A stretch of 64,000 nt of DNA from Daucus carota subsp. sativus (taxonomy: Eukaryota > Streptophyta > Magnoliopsida > Apiales > Apiaceae), in NCBI RefSeq assembly GCF_001625215.2, contig NC_030381.2:51173214-51237213 (forward strand), written 5' to 3'. A program made the translations under genes and the position numbers. The stretch's first letter is position 1; every line of letters starts with the position of its first letter. The notes below the pieces were generated by a model. That model made no database searches. It saw nothing but the letters and a program-made list of their open reading frames with translations, and was not told the origin of the DNA. Positions 36,300 through 48,207 of this stretch are shown here, in pieces.

Positions 36300-39200
36300 A
36301 TGGTTTTCAGCTTTTTCCCATTCAGCATTCTCTTCTTTCTTGTATTGGTAACCTCAGCAAGGTTGGTATATTCGTTGTCAAACAATTTTACTGATGAGCA
36401 AGCTTTGCTTTCATTCAAGTCCTCAATAACAGATGACCCCTCGGGTGTGCTGGAGTCGTGGAACAATTCCATCCACTTCTGTCATTGGACAGGCGTTACA
36501 TGCAGCCGCAGAAGACAGAGGGTAACTGTACTCGACCTCTCATCACTAGGCTTGGCGGGTACATTGTCTCCTCATATTGGAAACCTCTCGTTCCTGAGGA
36601 CAATTTACCTCTTTGAAAACCGCTTTCATGGCTTGATTCCAAATGACATTGGTCGACTGTTTCGCCTAAAAACTCTTTCTATGGGAAACAACTCTTTTCA
36701 AGGAGGTTTTCCAGCCGACTTGCATCGTTGTACAAATATCAGATTCATCAATTTGCACAAAAACAATCTTCAAGGAGAATTAGCTACTGACTTTGCTTCT
36801 TGGTCTCAGCTTTATTATTTTTCTGTTGGAAACAATCAGTTTACAGGATCAATTCCACCTTCAATAGGTAATACATCATCACTTCGTACTCTTTTTTTAT
36901 ACAAAAACAATTTTGAAGGAAATCTACCCACTGAGTTTGCCTCTTGGTCTAAGCTTGATTTCATCGATCTTAGCAACAATCATATTAGTGGATCAATTCC
37001 ACCGTCGATAGGAAATGTATCATCACTCCGTTCGATTCATCTCGCTTGTAACAATTTAACTGGTGACATACCTCGGGAAGTGGCTCATTTTGCAAAATTG
37101 GAGGATCTTGATTTGTCAGCAAACAGATTGTCGGGTATGATTCCCCGACCACTTTTTAACATATCGTCTCTCTATATTGTTGGTCTTGCCGTTAACATGT
37201 TAAAAGGAACACTTCCATCGGATTTGGGCTTCACCCTTCCTAAGCTGCAAGAATTTTATGTTGGTGAGAACAAACTTTCAGGACCATTTCCACCGTCAGT
37301 TGTTAATGCGTCTAATCTTGTTTTCTTTGATATCAATAAAAACAGTATTTTTGGGCCTATACCAAACAATTTGGGCAGCCTTCTGAATCTTGATTGGCTA
37401 GGTCTGGGTCAGAATCCACTTGGAGAGAATATGCGGTACAATGATTGGAGCTTTCTTGATTCCTTGGTTAATTGTACCCATCTAAAGAGATTGAGCTTGG
37501 GCGAGACTAGTTTAAGAGGGGAGCTCCCTGATTCCATTGCGAATCTCTCCACCACTTTGGAAGACCTGTATATGTATGGAAACTATATATATGGAAGCAT
37601 ACCTCATGGAATTGGAAAACTGGAGAAAATGATACATCTTAATTTGGGAGACAACTTCTTAACGGGGAGCATTCCACAATCAATTGGAAGACTATCAAAA
37701 TTAGGCCTGCTAGCTTTGGCTGGAAACAACATTTCAGGTGCAATTCCAACTTCCATTAGCAACATTACTCATTTAGTTAAACTCTATTTATATGATAATG
37801 TGCTGCAAGGAAGCATACCTGCTGAATTGTTTAACATCTCAACTCTAGAGGTAGTGTCCATTGCTAACAACCGGCTTGGAGGTGCAATACCTAATGAAAT
37901 TCTGTTCTTGTCGCATTGTATTCGACTTAGTTTGTCCCAAAATTTATTTAGCGGTCCACTTCCATCCAACATTGGAAGCTTGAAACAACTGGTTAAACTC
38001 GGCGTTTCAAACAACAAACTCGGAGGAGATATACCAGCTACTCTTGGTGATTGTGTAATGTTGGAGATGTTATATATGGATGGAAACCTTTTTCAAGGTG
38101 AAATTCCATCTTCTTTTAAAGCATTGAAAAATCTTGCTTTTCTAGATCTTTCCGACAATAACATCTCTGGGAGTATTCCGAGTTTTTTGAATGGCTTTCA
38201 ATTTATCAAATTTCTCAACTTGTCACACAACAAGCTTGAAGGTGAAGTGCCTACAGAAGGTCAGTTTTCAAATATGAGTGCCTTTTCAGTTGCTGGAAAT
38301 TTGGAGCTTTGTGGAGGCATTCCAGCATTGCATTTGGTTGCCTGTCCTCGAAAAGTCTCAAGACATAAGAAAGTAGCATTTGCCCCAAGGATAATACTAA
38401 TTGTAGTTCTTGTACCCCTTGGTGTATTGTTTTTTTGTCTTGCGTTGATTTCTTATCAACGTAGAAACTCCAAGAAGTTGAATGACCCCGTCCCAGTATT
38501 GAAGGATGATCAATATCCCAAGCTTTCATACCAAGACCTTCTGCTGGCCACAAATGAATTTTCTCCAGACAATTTGCTCGGTCAAGGAAGATACAGTTCT
38601 GTTTACAAAGGAGTTCTCGAATCAGTGGAACACATACTTGCTGTCAAGGTACTAAACATTGAAATACATGGAGCTAACAAGACTTTTCTGGCAGAGTGTG
38701 AAACATTGAGGCACATTCGTCATCGAAATCTTATCAAGATCATCACAGCATGCTCTAGCACTGATTTTAAGGGCAATGACTTTAAGGCATTGGTTTTTGA
38801 GTTCATGACTAATGGGAGTGTGGACAACTGGTTGCATCCAAGTCCTTCTGATGAAGGGAATGAAAGAAACTTGACTCTACTTCAGAGAGTAAATATTTCC
38901 ATCGACGTTGCACTAGGAATGGATTACTTACATCATCACTCTCATGCAAGTATCATTCATTGCGACCTAAAGCCAAGTAATGTTCTTCTCGATGATGATC
39001 TTGTTGCTCGTATCAGTGATTTTGGTTTGGCAAGATTCTACTTTGCTACTACAAGTGACATCAATCAATCACAAATGAGTTCTACCGGTGTACGTGGAAC
39101 AATTGGATATGTGCCTCCAGGTGACTTTTAAAATGATATTTTTTGTCAATGTTTAATACTCTTTTATACTGCTCCACACTTTTATTTACACCGTCACTGT

Positions 39201-39687
39201 ATATTACTTGAAGTTTTTATGTAAGGAGTGGTATTTACTATATAAGTAAACTATTAAATTCGTGGAACAGTACTTTTGGCAATTGTCTTGACCTTTTAGT
39301 TATGCAGAGTATGGAATGGGTGGGGAGATATCTGCTGAAGGAGATGTATATAGCTACGGAATCTTTCTACTAGAGATGTTTACAGGAAAACGACCTACAT
39401 GTAGCAGCACGTTGCTGGACAATAATAATAGTCTTCATGACTATGTGAGGAAAGCCCTCCCTTCTGGGGTGATGAACATTCTTGACCCGCGGATCATAAT
39501 AGATCTAGACGATCATGGTTTGACAACAAATCAGTCATACAAGAAGGCTGCCTTAGAGGCATGCCTGGCATCAATATTTCAAGTGGGGATACTATGTTCA
39601 CTAGAAATGCCCAAAGAGCGCATTGACATTGGTATTGCTATCAAGCAGCTTCATGCAGCAAGAGACAATCTTCTACAGCACAGCTAG
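36300..39687 (+). CDS. LRR-XII receptor-like serine/threonine kinase, intact copy 2
   Basis: Exons 36300-39120 and 39308-39687 join to 1066 aa. Order: signal peptide (MVFSFFPFSILFFLVLVTSA), LRR N-cap (TDEQALLSFKSSITDDPSG, HFCHWTGVTCS), a long row of plant-type LRRs with GSIPPSIGN/GTLPSDLG repeats, a transmembrane helix at about 697-718 followed by basic residues, then a kinase domain from about 754. Kinase landmarks are GQGRYSSV, AVKVL, HRNLIKIITACSS, HCDLKPSNVLLDDD, SDFGLARF and GTIGYVPPEYGMG. The single intron splits the PPEYG codon, the typical LRR-XII position. HCD instead of HRD marks a non-RD kinase, a class that includes pattern-recognition receptors such as EFR and XA21. A role in sensing microbes at the plasma membrane is inference; the ligand cannot be told. 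It has two more LRRs than copy 1. Confidence 0.93.
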
Positions 39688-40429
39688 TAACCCATGTCTA
39701 TGTTTCTCTGCTTTTCCTATGATTCTCTGATCTTGTATTGAACTAAAACATGGCTTTTAATAATATGTTTACACATTTTGCTTAATTCCACTTTAATTTT
39801 TTTTTCAAAGTCAATAACAACACATTTTGTTGCCTGCAAGTTGCACACCGCATACTAAAATTTTAGTCCATAAATTTTGATTTCACAAATTGATGTTGAT
39901 GTTTCAGACAGACCCGTCTTGCTTCCCGTAAAGACTTGAGCTATGTCCAAGCCTGTGGGAAATTGTGTACCAGAAACAACATAAAAAATTTAAGTAATTC
40001 ATAATCAGTCATGCCCAATCCAATTTGCAGGACCAGAGCCATGGTCTTGCCTGCCGCCCCTCAGCTCAGTTGTACCATCCAGTTTGATACAGTCCTCTTC
40101 AGCAGCGTTCACTGCCTCCGTTTTACAGTCCAGCAAGTTAAGAAAGATGCTACCATTTAATTCCGGTGTACATGAATCCACTGGAGCTCAATGTTTTTCA
40201 GAAATCATATGCAATAACCACAAAGTAAATCTCTTAACCTGAGGCTTGATGTTATAAAATAGAACAAGGTAATGACTTGATTAAAGGCATATCCTGTGAA
40301 CGACCAAACAGTAAATTTCAATTGCCAAGGCATATATTAATGACAATTTATTTGATTCTCTGAAGCTGCATGTACTAGGAATTTTATATTTTCTTGAATC
40401 AATTTAATGGCCAAGGTGGTGGAAACGTC
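39688..40429. other. 3' flank of receptor-kinase copy 2
   Basis: To about 40030 it is duplicated from the region after 28012. No gene seen beyond. Confidence 0.5.
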
Positions 40430-40650
40430 CCAGTTAGATCATTTACCATCTGCAGAACAAACCTGCTATCTCTTTCATGGCACCACCAGAGCCAGAACCA
40501 CTAGAACCAACCTCTCCAACACGAGTCCCAGGGCCCCTGTCCAGATATTAATCTCCGGTTGCAGCCCACGAACAGCATCAGCATTATGCTTTGCAATGTC
40601 CTTGAAGCCGCCTCCATCAATCATCAAGTAATCTATAAAGTCTAATAGTT
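40430..40650 (-). pseudogene. Flotillin-like gene fragment
   Basis: The minus strand encodes [20 protein letters not shown], then [14 protein letters not shown], a close match to the C-terminal part of plant flotillins as I remember it. After a shift of reading phase comes [15 protein letters not shown], also flotillin-like, then a stop. Flotillins are membrane microdomain scaffold proteins of several hundred residues; only about 65 remain here, without start, splice context or the final segment. It is a retained fragment, not a working gene. Confidence 0.75.
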
Positions 40651-41288
40651 CATCTTGATGAACCAAGAATGAAAAAGTTTTAGGCATTACAAAATCATAT
40701 TTTTCTCTAATTTAAATATTATTAATATACTTTATTCTCTAATAATACTTGTTCTGTCTTATATTGTATGACCTCCATGATTTTTAAAATTAAATATTGA
40801 CTTAATATCACATAAAAAAAAGATAGGGGTTAATTATTAAGTGGTTTATGAATGTGTTTGTAATAATTTTAAATAAATATAATAAATAAAAGATTAGTTT
40901 TTTTTGGAACATCAAAATTCAAAACAAATAATACATATAAAATGGGTGAGAAGAGATAATAAATCTATAATATTTTTACTGTTTTACATTTCACATCACA
41001 TCTTGATACACCCTTGTAAAAAGTGCTTTTTTTGAATTAGCAAAAAAAAAAAAAAGTGCTTTTTGACCCCGAAAGTTAAATTTGAAGCCGGTTAAACCGG
41101 TGGGACCAACTAACTCAACTCTTTAGTTTCAAAATTCCCGGGAATGTTTCTCCTTGATCTATCTATCCATTCATTCAACAAAAAGACTCATCTTCTTTAT
41201 TCTTTCATATCCACACAAATTCTACTCCAATTAAATCCCAACAAAATGTCATCTTTTTCCCACCTACACTTTCTTAATTACTCCATCA
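40651..41288. other. Intergenic region and promoter side of PLGG1
   Basis: AT-rich DNA, then the presumed PLGG1 leader (about 41090-41288). No element identified. Confidence 0.5.
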
Positions 41289-44200
41289 ATGGCTACTCTT
41301 TCAGCACTCCCACGAATCTCATCTTTTTCTCTTTCAAATCACCCGGATTCAAGATTTTTCACCCGAAAAAACCCACCAAAATTACTCAATATTTTTGCTC
41401 AAAATTTACATAATAGACACAATGTCACTAAATCTTGGACACCCTTTTCAGTTATTGACTCTAATTCCAAGTTCTTGCAGGTGGGTCATTCGGCCCGGCC
41501 TGTTTTAGTGAAGTCTTCTGACAATGGTACAAGTGCGACCTCCAATGGGCTTCAAAGTGTATGTAATGTTGTTGCAATGTGTTTGTTTTATTGTTTTGAT
41601 GATTTGTGTTGATGGGGTTTGTTAAATTTTTGATCTTTAGGTGGTTGGAGTACTACATTTGGTGGTGTCACTTGGGATTATACTTGCAATGGACAAGTAC
41701 TTGAAACAGGCTTTTGTTGCTGCTGCTATCAAATTTCCTAGTGCATTGTTTGGGATGTTTTGTATATTTTCTGTACTAGTGATTCTTGATCTGACAAGCC
41801 CGGGCTTGGCGAATGGATTGATGGAGTTTTTCGAGCCTGCACTTTTGTTTATTCAGAGGTGGCTTCCTTTGTTTTATGTTCCTTCTTTGGTGGTTTTGCC
41901 TATTGCTGTTCAAGATATTCCTGCAGCTTCAGGACTAAAAATCGCCTTTATTATAGGTATTAGTTCTTTTCTTATTTCATCTGAATTAGTACCTGATATA
42001 CTATCATGGAATTTTTTTTGATAAAAAAGACCCTAAAGTTACTAAAGAGTAGATCAACCAGATTGAACATACTTGCTATATCTTGCTCATACAGGGATAT
42101 GGGGAGGGTATGATGTATGCATACATTACCTTTACTACTAGGAGTAAAGCGAAATTTTCCTAAATGAAGTCCTAGTAATAACTAGTAGGCAAATTGTTTT
42201 ATGTGATTCTATCATTGAAGCTCAAAACAGCTCATAATAATGGTTTGGAAACTTAAAAACCATGCTTCCTGCTATTTCTGCTGCAACACAGCTAAAATTC
42301 TAATTTGTCAGCTTGTCATATATTATTGGCTCTCTGCAGTTGGAGGTTGGCTAGCTTCACTCGCAGTTGCAGGTTACACAGCTATATCTGTAAGAAAGAT
42401 GGTTAAAACAGAAATGATACCTGCTGAGCCCATGTCAAAGCCTTCTCCATTTTCTACGATAGAATTGTGGGCTTGGAGTGGGATCTTTGTTGCATCATTT
42501 GCAGGGGCCTATTTATACCCAACACTACTTGGAACGCCTGCTAGAACTTGCTTACCGTTTCTTCTTGCATCTACAGTGTTGGGCTATATAATTGGTTCTG
42601 GGTGAATTTCCTAAACCTTCTTTAAATTATATAAACTGCTGCTTATATCTCATAGAAAAACTTTTTCTTTTTTATTTTCAGTTCATCATAAGACATAAAT
42701 TATCTGTATACTCCGATGCTAAGGTTGTTGGATTGATGTTACTTCAGGCTACCATCTGGTGCGAAGAAGGTTCTCCATCCTATTGTTTGTTGCGCTTTAT
42801 CTGCTGACCTTGCTGCATATGCCTTTGGGTATCTTTCCAAGTCTGGAATATATCCTATTCTGGGTACACATCTAAACTATTGTAGACTAATACTATAAGA
42901 AGCAGTTTTATCCCTTTCATTGTTAAAAGAGAAACTGAGTAAAGATGAAACCTCTCAGTCAAAAAATTAAACTGGCAGCAATTTAAACACCTAATTCCCC
43001 AGGGCACTGCACGTTAAAAATTTTGTCAGTATCAAGTTAATTACTTTTTGTCAGTATCATGAAGTGTCTGGGGTCATCACTGAGCGAGAATGTTTAAACT
43101 TTCAATATCTTTGACAGTTGTAACTACAGAGATGTTGCTAGATTGCGGGACTGGGTGATGAAGAAAATAACCTTGATGAAGGCTTTTTGCTAGACCAACT
43201 TGAACAGTTTTGTTTCTTAAATACGAACAAAAAGAATATGCCAATGTCCTCCATGTTTATCTTCTTTCGAAAGAAAACTGCATAATAATTGTGTTATTCC
43301 ATCAAGTGGCTTGCAGATATATTCCCTTATTTTCATATTTTGATATTCGTAGGCCTAATTGTACAGGGCATTACCTTACCAAAGTCTCATCAAATCCTGG
43401 AGCTGGTGATATTCTAATGGGATTTTTGGGATCTGTTATTCTTTCATTTGCCTTCTCCATGTTCAAACAGAGGAAGGTAAAATTCATCATCTTACACGTC
43501 TTGATGAGCGAATATAATTTATTTTACCTTACATAGGAGATAGGACAACCAAATGGTCTCATTAAAAATAAATTTTATGTGAACAAAGGAGAGTAGCATG
43601 TCTCTGATGTATTCAGCAGTTTTAATAAGAACCATAAATGTATACAAAGCATTTGGCTTTTTAGTTAAATAAGTAGTGTGCTCTGATGATTTCAAGGACT
43701 CAAATCACCACCACCCAGACTCATGAAGAGGACTAGATTTTTTGAGTTTCCATGTTAAACCTTATTATTTAATGCCTTGCCACTAGGCGGTATATTCAGT
43801 TGTCAATTTTTGTTGCTGTAACAGTCTCTGATGTTATAATCTTTTCCCAGCTTGTCAAGAGACATGCAGCTGAGATTTTCACGTCTGTTATCATTGCAAC
43901 TCTGTTTTCATTGTATTCCACCGCATTTATGGGCCGTCTTGTTGGACTAGAACCATCTTTGACTATTTCAGTTCTGCCCAGATGTATAACTGTGGCACTA
44001 GCACTCAGTATCGTTTCATTGTTTGAAGGTATGATCATAAGCTGGTATACTTATTCTTCTGCATTATATAAATGATATCATATGGATGTGTTTCATTTTG
44101 TGAGCGCAATTACTATATTTCAAGTTTTATAGTTAACTGAAGAATCTGCAACTTGTGCATACTACATTTCAGTAACTTCACAATCATGCTACGCGATTAG

Positions 44201-44831
44201 GAGCCATATGTAGCAATGAAGTTATAGCATAATTGTTTTATTCTGATAACTGCTGCTTGCCCAAATTTCAGGGTTTATCATCTCTTGAATATTATGAATT
44301 GATTTAATTTCAATATACCTCTCCTGAATTGATTTATTCCTCCCATACTGTAACAGGTGCCAACTCATCCCTCACTGCTGCGGTTGTTGTAGTAACTGGT
44401 TTGGTAGGAGCTAATTTTGTACAGGTGATGCTTGACAAATTCCGGTTTGATGATCCCATTGCTCGTGGAATTGCAACTGCATCTAGGTATGCGGAATTTG
44501 TAGGAAAAACATATCTGACCATATATGATCAGAATCCATATAAGATAAAAAAAAAAACCAGTTGAAATGAACATTTTTCTTGATCTTGACGTGAATAAAA
44601 TCAGAAAATACGTCACAGAAAACAATGAGAAGACCATTAATACTCTACAAACTCCATGCACTTTCTTGGTTTTTTTGCAGTGCCCATGGACTGGGAACAG
44701 CAGCATTGTCAGCTAAGGAACCCGAGGCTCTCCCGTTTTGTGCCATTGCTTATGCTCTTACCGGTATATTTGGTTCCATCTTTTGCTCAATTCCAGTAAT
44801 CAGGCAAAGCCTGCTTGCAATAGTTGGCTAA
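41289..44831 (+). CDS. PLGG1: Plastidal glycolate/glycerate translocator 1 (LrgA/LrgB-type)
   Basis: Eight exons: 41289-41558, 41641-41956, 42340-42601, 42748-42863, 43367-43476, 43851-44028, 44357-44486, 44681-44831. All phases close to 510 aa, matching PLGG1. The protein exports glycolate from, and imports glycerate into, the chloroplast at the inner envelope during photorespiration. Residues 1 to about 90 are Ser/Arg/Asn-rich and fit a transit peptide. The LrgA-like half follows (VVGVLHLVVSLGIILAMDKY, LFYVPSLVVLPIAVQDIPAA), then the LrgB-like half (LPSGAKKVLHPIVCCALSAD, SSNPGAGDILMGFLGSVILS, TVALALSIVSLFEGANSSLT, DDPIARGIATASSAHGLGTA). Many hydrophobic segments are visible, in keeping with about 12 membrane spans. 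No lesion seen. Confidence 0.96.
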
Positions 44832-45737
44832 GAGATCAGCACTCTGACTGAATACTGCATCCGTATTACTGCAATTCAATTCGAATGCCACGATATTCCA
44901 TGATTTATTTCGATTAGTATGAGACCGGCAGCCACTGATCACCTTCATATGACCAGTTGCAGAATGGTGTACATAACTGGAAATGCTGATTGTTTTCACT
45001 ATTAACTTATATCTACTTGAATATATATGTAGATATATGTTTTCACATACATATGTTCTATGTTCTGTTCTACTTGTATGTCAACCTTAATGTTCCATGG
45101 TTAAAGTGTGGTTAACTACCCCATAAAAAACGGTTTTTTTGTAAAAAAGATATCCAGAAATTATTTTTAAAAATACTATTTCAATCTCATTTGCAGCCTC
45201 CTTTGCAATGCTATTAATTTGTAAATCAAATATGTTGCAATCTCGATTGTAATTTTAACCGTTTTTTGAAAATAAATTTGGAACATGAATATTTATACAA
45301 ATTTTCTTTAAGAAAACATAATAGTATCAAGTATGTCAAAATAGTGACAGAAATTGAATTTTTTACCATTCACATAATAATTTTTGAATTAAAATCATTT
45401 CTCCGTTATATAATAACAAATCATTAATAATTTTGTCAATACATATACTCGTGATGTTGTAATGTGAAGAATTATTTATAATGTGTTTATTGTCCCGTTT
45501 TAATATATGCACCTTTTTTTAATTTCAAATAATAAAATTTTATCTAATTTTATATTTTTTTACTTCAAAAGGATAAATTTAAAATTATATTTCACGCAAA
45601 CAACTAATGAGTCGCAAATTTTTCTAAAATTTAATGAATTTGAAGAAAATAATTTTTTATAAATAAATTTATGATATAGAAATGAACCTTAAAATAACAA
45701 ATTCAATAAAAGACATACACATCAAATTATTCAAATG
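44832..45737. other. Intergenic region after PLGG1
   Basis: PLGG1 3' flank followed by AT-rich DNA without a recognised gene or element. Confidence 0.5.
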
Positions 45738-46290
45738 GGGTTAATTATCAAGTTGGTCACTGAAGTGGGCTTAATGTATCAAATTGGTCACTGAACTCAA
45801 AACGGTATCAAGATGGTCACTAAAGTCAACATAAATATCAAACAAGTACCTTGAAATATGAGTTCAAGCAGTAAAAATATTATTTATAAAGTTTTACGCA
45901 TTATTTTTAAACGTTACCACAACCAACTAAAAAGTTATGACTTTTAGTATTTAAAATAATATATTTATATTTATCAAATTTATTTATTATTTATATTTCA
46001 TTATATAGTTATTTTCTTTGTTTTAATTAAAAATAAATAATAAATAAACTTAATAAAATCTAAATATATTATCATAAATATTAGAATTCATAACCTTTTA
46101 CTTCATTTTGTTAACATTCAAAAATAATGTGTAGAATTTTATAAATAATATTTTTACTACTTGAACTTATATTTCAAGGTACCTGTTTGATATTTATGGC
46201 CACTTCAGTGACCATCTTGATACCGTTTTGAGCTCAGTGACCAATTTGATACATTAAGTCCACTTCAGTGACTAACTTGATAATTAACCC
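45738..46290. mobile_element. Mutator-like MITE with long inverted termini, 553 bp
   Basis: Termini GGGTTAATTATCAAGTTGG and the inverse CTTGATAATTAACCC. The arms stay similar for about 180 bp on each side (GTCACTGAAGTGGGCTTAAT, GACCATCTTGATACCGTTTT). The 10-bp direct repeat TATTCAAATG flanks both ends (45728-45737 and 46291-46300), consistent with a 9-10-bp Mutator-type duplication. No coding capacity. Confidence 0.85.
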
Positions 46291-46732
46291 TATTCAAATG
46301 ATACTCGTATAACAAATAACTAGGTGAGTCAAAAATAATTAGTGATTTTATCAAAGTTATATTAACATACTCCTATTTAAAAAGTAATACAACTCATCAT
46401 TTATATGAGCTATAATATAATAAAAATAAATATCAAAAAATAAGTTAGATAATCCGATATATTTAGGGTTCATATATATATATAATATAATAAAATAAAA
46501 CAAGATAAGGATAAAAACACGAAAATCAAACAAAATTACAAATCGAATATAATTCGATAGACGGTAGCTTATAAATTCAGCCTATAAATTTCTCAAGTTG
46601 ATTCAAAAAGTACACAAGTCAGCGATGGATGAGACTCTGTTTCTCTCGCGTTCTCTTTCTCTCTCTCTCGTGCGGATTGGCGATTGTCAGAGATCATGAG
46701 AGAGAGAGAAAGAGAAGGGGAGAGGGAGAGAG

Positions 46733-47803
46733 ATGGGGATGATCGATGGCCAAGAAGTGGTAAGTAACGACGTACGTAGTTATATTATGCGATGGAGTCT
46801 TGCATGCATGTTTAAGAAGTTTAGTATTCTTCTTGTCACTGCCTGCTTTAACACCCAAGAATCTCCAAAAACCTAGTAGTATTCTTCTTCTTTAAGGTAT
46901 GGGATTTATACTACTAATTATTATTCCAGCCTTTGTTAATATTGTCTCAATTATTAAATATTTTGTGATGCAGTTGAAAGAGGGTTATGATATAGATGTT
47001 TATTCAAATACTAAGGCTTCTGAGACAATACCCCTTATATTGAATGCCTGATGGATGAGAAAGATGTCAAGATTCATCAAGACAGAGGATCTTGAATAGC
47101 TTTCTTCCGACTTGTTTCAAAGGGGTAGCATTCCAATGTTCATACTTGATGTGTATACGAGGTCTTTAAATTATCTGTTTTGGTTTACAAGAAAATACTG
47201 AGACGCTGATCTCAACTTATTTCCTTCAGAATACAATTCTTTTTTCTTTATCTTTTTATTTTTGAATACAATTGATAGTTTCTGATGTACTCTCGTTTAT
47301 AGAATAGTTCTGTATGATACGCTATATATTAACCTTGCTCAATCACTGCTTAGTTTGCCTGGGCTATCATATTTTTTTGATGGAATAATCAGACTCAGAG
47401 TATCAGACTACTTTCTGGAATTACACCAGATTTAAGTTTTAGTACAACAAGTCAACCATTGACTTAAATATTTGATTCAAGAAAAGGAGAAGCAAAATAA
47501 ATTTGAAGATAACCATACAATCTAGTGAGGAACCAAGAATAGAACTGATGACTGTATATGTTTGCAATTTTAGTTCCGAATTGAATTTATTACAACAAAA
47601 CTTAAAACTTGAAAATTTTAGTTCAGCTTGAGCTTGATCAGTTTGGACTTCAAGTTTACAATGCCAATGTCAAACAGCTTGTGGAAGTTTCCTGGTATGG
47701 CGTGAGGCTCGGATTGAGGCAGCAAATCAAGCGACTGTGTTCTGTTTTAAAAGCAAATCAGATTAAATACATTCCATTCTTTCTCAATAGTCCCGTCGAA
47801 TAA
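46733..47803 (+). other. Possible small transcription unit or gene remnant, unrecognised
   Basis: A GA/CT-rich leader-like stretch (46640-46732) precedes ATG at 46733. An exon 46733-46759 ends at a good donor (GTAAGT) and can join an exon from 46974 (acceptor GATGCAG), giving a 34-aa frame that stops at 47049-47051. Further on, 47609-47803 holds an open frame with LELDQFGLQVYNANVKQLVE and VSWYGVRLGLRQQIKRLC, which reads like real protein but which I cannot place. These may be pieces of one decayed gene. Confidence 0.3.
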
Positions 47804-48207
47804 CAGTCATTAGTGAGACCAAGTTTGGCCCTGTTAAGATCTTTGTACTGATCAATGTGACATATTGCATGTGTGTTCTTTTTGAAATTGGCTTGAGTTG
47901 AAATTATCTAAATAGATATTCTGTTTTGTGATGAAGATTTACAGAAACATACAGTTTTTCTGGCATTTATCCTAGTTGCAGAGAATTAAATATGTTCGTG
48001 TTTCATTTCTGCATTGTTTTCTCTATATTACAAGGTTCCACAGAATGACCGGACCTAAATACATAAGGATTTACCTCATCCTTGGGAGAAATAGTTTGGC
48101 TAAAAAATGAAAATTTTAGGTGGATGAATACGAATTTTACAGATATATGCGGAGGATAAAAATATCAGGTGACACAGTGCTATGTCCGAGTACCTCTAGC
48201 AATTTTT
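47804..48207. other. Short intergenic stretch 3' of PRK
   Basis: Presumed PRK 3'UTR on the minus strand; nothing else seen. Confidence 0.5.
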
